A stretch of DNA of 8,592 nt. Source: JBHIBR01 sp046759145 [NCBI: Nitrospinota bacterium]. GTDB lineage: Bacteria; UBA8248. The DNA is taken from contig JBHIBR010000052.1 of assembly GCA_046759145.1 (NCBI GenBank), positions 1 through 8,592 on the forward strand. Direction: 5' to 3'. Shown piece after piece: positions 6,868 to 8,592 of the stretch. The notes under the pieces are model-generated. The model was not told the origin of the DNA. It searched no databases and saw only the letters and a list, made by a program, of their open reading frames with translations. The translations under genes and the position numbers were made by a program. Each line of letters begins with the position of its first letter. The first letter of the stretch is position 1.

Positions 6868-7800
6868 CTACTGGATCACGCCCTTCGCCACATAGCCCCG
6901 GTCGATAAGTATACCCATAATCCCCCGGGGCACGAAGAGCACAATCAGGATGATGAAGGCCCCGTACGCGATCAGGTGCAGCCAGGGCACGTACCACCAG
7001 ACGAACTCCTGGGCGGTGTAGAGGATGGCGACCCCGACGATGGGGCCGATCACCGTCCCCTTGCCCCCCAGGAGCGCCATGATGATCATGTTCACGCTGA
7101 TGGCGATGAAGAAGATGGAGTCGGGCTCGATGTAGAGCACCTTGTAGGCGACGATGCCGCCGATGACGGCGGGCCAGAAGGCGCTCAGCATGAAGGCGTA
7201 CATCTTGTACGCGGTGGTGTTGATCCCCATGGTCTCGGCCGCCGTCTCGTCCTCCCGGATGGCGGCGAGCCTGAGGCCGAACTTGGAGTGGGCGATCCAG
7301 TAACACATGGCCACCGTCAGGACCGCCACCAGCAGCCCCGAGTAGTAAGTCGAGAGCGAGTTCTCCACGTTGGGCATGGAGATGCCGTAGCCGCCCCCCG
7401 TGAGCGACTCCCAGGCCAGGGCGATCACCCGCAGAACCTCGTTGAGGCCCAGCATGGAGATGGCGAAGTAGGGCCCCTTGAGCCTAAGGCAGGGGTAGCC
7501 GATGAAGGCCGCCCAGGCCACCGCCAGGAGGCCGCCCGGCAGGAGGGTGAGGTACCAGGGCCAGCCGTATTTCGCCACCAGGATCGCCGTGGTGTAGGAG
7601 CCGATGCCGAAGAAGGCCACGTGCCCGAACGACACATAGCCCGTGAACCCCGAGATGATGTTCCAGCTCGAGGCCAGGACCACGTACTGCAGGGCAAAGA
7701 GGACGAACGAGATCTTGTAGACGTTCACCATGGAGGGCCAGAGGAGCAGCAGGATGAGGCCCACGCCGATGGCCGTGAGCTGAAGGCGCGCGTTATTCAT
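6868..7800 (-). CDS. livM: Branched-chain amino acid type ABC transporter, permease LivM
   Basis: Inner-membrane permease that forms the pore with LivH. 310 residues with about eight hydrophobic segments (roughly 8-24, 31-49, 55-76, 82-101, 153-171, 201-223, 230-265 and 274-292). Family motifs seen: WNIISGFTGYVSFGHVAFFG (46-65, the conserved SGFTGYVSFGH), CLRLKGPYFAISMLG (104-118), TGGGYGI (134-140), and the cytoplasmic loop contacting the ATPase, FGLRLAAIREDETAAETMGI (174-193), then LLGGKGTVIGPIVG (243-256) and the closing PRGIMG (291-296). The ATG overlaps the end of livH by eight bases, so translation is probably coupled. The stop TAG runs into the livG ribosome site. The substrate cannot be told from the permease; leucine/isoleucine/valine is the default reading, amides or urea are possible. 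Confidence 0.94.
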   Translation of the reverse strand: MNNARLQLTAIGVGLILLLLWPSMVNVYKISFVLFALQYVVLASSWNIISGFTGYVSFGHVAFFGIGSYTTAILVAKYGWPWYLTLLPGGLLAVAWAAFIGYPCLRLKGPYFAISMLGLNEVLRVIALAWESLTGGGYGISMPNVENSLSTYYSGLLVAVLTVAMCYWIAHSKFGLRLAAIREDETAAETMGINTTAYKMYAFMLSAFWPAVIGGIVAYKVLYIEPDSIFFIAISVNMIIMALLGGKGTVIGPIVGVAILYTAQEFVWWYVPWLHLIAYGAFIILIVLFVPRGIMGILIDRGYVAKGVIQ

Positions 7801-8592
7801 CGGCGATCCCGCCCAGCAACCCCTGCGGCCGCACCAGCAGCACCGTCACCAACAGGGTGTAAGCGGCCAGCTCCTGGAGCTGCGAGCCGTTGGGCACGAA
7901 GAACGAGATGAACCCCTCGATGACGCCCAGCAGGATGCCCCCCCGCCGCGCCCCCAGGGAGGTGGCCCGGCCCCCCAGGCTGCTGATGGCGAACGAGCGC
8001 AGCGTGTAGAGGGCGCCCACCTCGGGGTAGAAAGAGAGCTGGATGCTGGTCAGGACCCCGCCGGCCCCGGCCAGGGCGGCGCCGAAGCCGAAGGTGTAGA
8101 GGTAGATCCGCTCCACGTTGATCCCGCACACCATGGCCACGTCGGCGTTCTGCGCCGTGGCTCGGACGGCCTTCCCCAGCCGATTGAATTTGAGGAAGGC
8201 AAAGACGCCGCCCGTGAGGGTCGCCGCGACGATGAAGCTGATGACGGACGGATAGCCCAGGGCCACGTTGCCGACCATCATCGCGCCGGTCATGTAGGGG
8301 ATGGAGCGGAAGTCCGAGGTGAAGATGCTGATGGAGCTGTTCACCAGGATGAGGGAGAGGCCGAAGGTGATGAGGAGCGGCGTGAGCTCCGGCCCGCCCA
8401 CCACCGGGTTGAGCACCAGGCGCTGGACGCCCATCCCGAACAAGTACATGAGGGGAAGGCCGATCATCAAGAAGATCCCGATGCCCAGGAGCGCCATGCC
8501 CAGGTTGACCGTGAAGAGCCTGTGCACGTCCGCGGGTAGGAGCAACATGAAGAAGACGAAGGCCAGGTAGGCGCCCATCATGAGGAGCTCGC
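7793..8592 (-). CDS. livH: Branched-chain amino acid type ABC transporter, permease LivH (5' end cut off by window)
   Basis: First permease of the importer, partner of LivM. The frame is open to the right edge. The visible protein begins ELLMMGAYLAF, which corresponds to the conserved AHGE..MLGAY region a few dozen residues inside LivH, so the paired ATG codons at 8581 and 8578 are internal methionines and the true start is outside the window. About 265 residues are visible and several hydrophobic segments can be followed. Motifs seen: GGPELTPLLITFGLSLIL, the ATPase-contacting loop LGKAVRATAQNADVAMVCGI, FGFGAALAGAGGVL, and C-terminal VLLVRPQGLLGG. One conserved loop near 7935-7985 reads SLGGRATSLGARRGG, with arginines where the family usually has small or hydrophobic residues. 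The stop overlaps the livM start by eight bases. A substrate-binding protein gene may lie upstream, beyond the window. Confidence 0.93.
   Translation of the reverse strand, partial: ELLMMGAYLAFVFFMLLLPADVHRLFTVNLGMALLGIGIFLMIGLPLMYLFGMGVQRLVLNPVVGGPELTPLLITFGLSLILVNSSISIFTSDFRSIPYMTGAMMVGNVALGYPSVISFIVAATLTGGVFAFLKFNRLGKAVRATAQNADVAMVCGINVERIYLYTFGFGAALAGAGGVLTSIQLSFYPEVGALYTLRSFAISSLGGRATSLGARRGGILLGVIEGFISFFVPNGSQLQELAAYTLLVTVLLVRPQGLLGGIADE

Noticed and set aside
6217-7911. 564-codon open frame on the plus strand opposite livG and livM
   Set aside because: Composition artefact: a His/Asp/Val/Gly/Glu-rich product with no recognisable domain, antisense to two well-supported transporter genes.
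1-8592. Mobile elements, CRISPR, tRNA/rRNA, phage or defence genes
   Set aside because: Every region is accounted for by housekeeping metabolic and transport genes plus one 108-base spacer. I saw no terminal inverted repeats, direct-repeat arrays or tRNA-like folds.

Overview
The window is a G+C-rich bacterial chromosomal segment in which every gene lies on the minus strand, so transcription runs from high to low coordinates. It reads as two back-to-back operons of ordinary metabolism. I found no mobile element, phage gene, tRNA, rRNA, CRISPR array or defence gene, and no stretch over 300 bases without a gene.

Region 1 (8592 down to 5427) is a branched-chain amino acid type (HAAT family) ABC importer in the order livH, livM, livG, livF: two inner-membrane permeases followed by two cytoplasmic ATPases. 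livH runs off the right edge and lacks its first few dozen residues. No periplasmic substrate-binding protein (livK/livJ) is inside the window. A strong intrinsic terminator sits 19 bases after the livF stop.

Region 2 (5426 to 5319) is a 108-base spacer. It holds the liv terminator and, directly behind it, a convincing extended -10 promoter element for the next operon. The predicted leader is only about 30 bases.

Region 3 (5318 down to 1) is a tightly packed biosynthetic operon: trpF, trpB, trpA, leuC, leuD, leuB. It covers the last three enzymes of tryptophan synthesis as seen from phosphoribosyl anthranilate (without the trpC step) and the isomerase and dehydrogenase steps of leucine synthesis. 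Four of the five junctions overlap by 1 to 10 bases, which points to translational coupling; only leuC-leuD has a gap (33 bases). leuB runs off the left edge with 288 codons visible.

How they fit together: the first operon probably imports leucine, isoleucine, valine or a related amino acid or amide, and the second makes leucine and tryptophan. trpE, trpG, trpD, trpC and leuA must be elsewhere. The organism is probably a Gram-negative-type free-living bacterium. The high G+C, the archaeal-like short LeuC/LeuD pair (423 and 166 residues) and the liv-type transporter would fit lineages such as Methylomirabilota/Rokubacteria or deltaproteobacterial relatives, but this placement is inference and weak. 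I did not find an undescribed system here; the points worth a second look are a Tyr for His substitution in TrpB, the fused trp-leu operon architecture and the terminator/promoter overlap.
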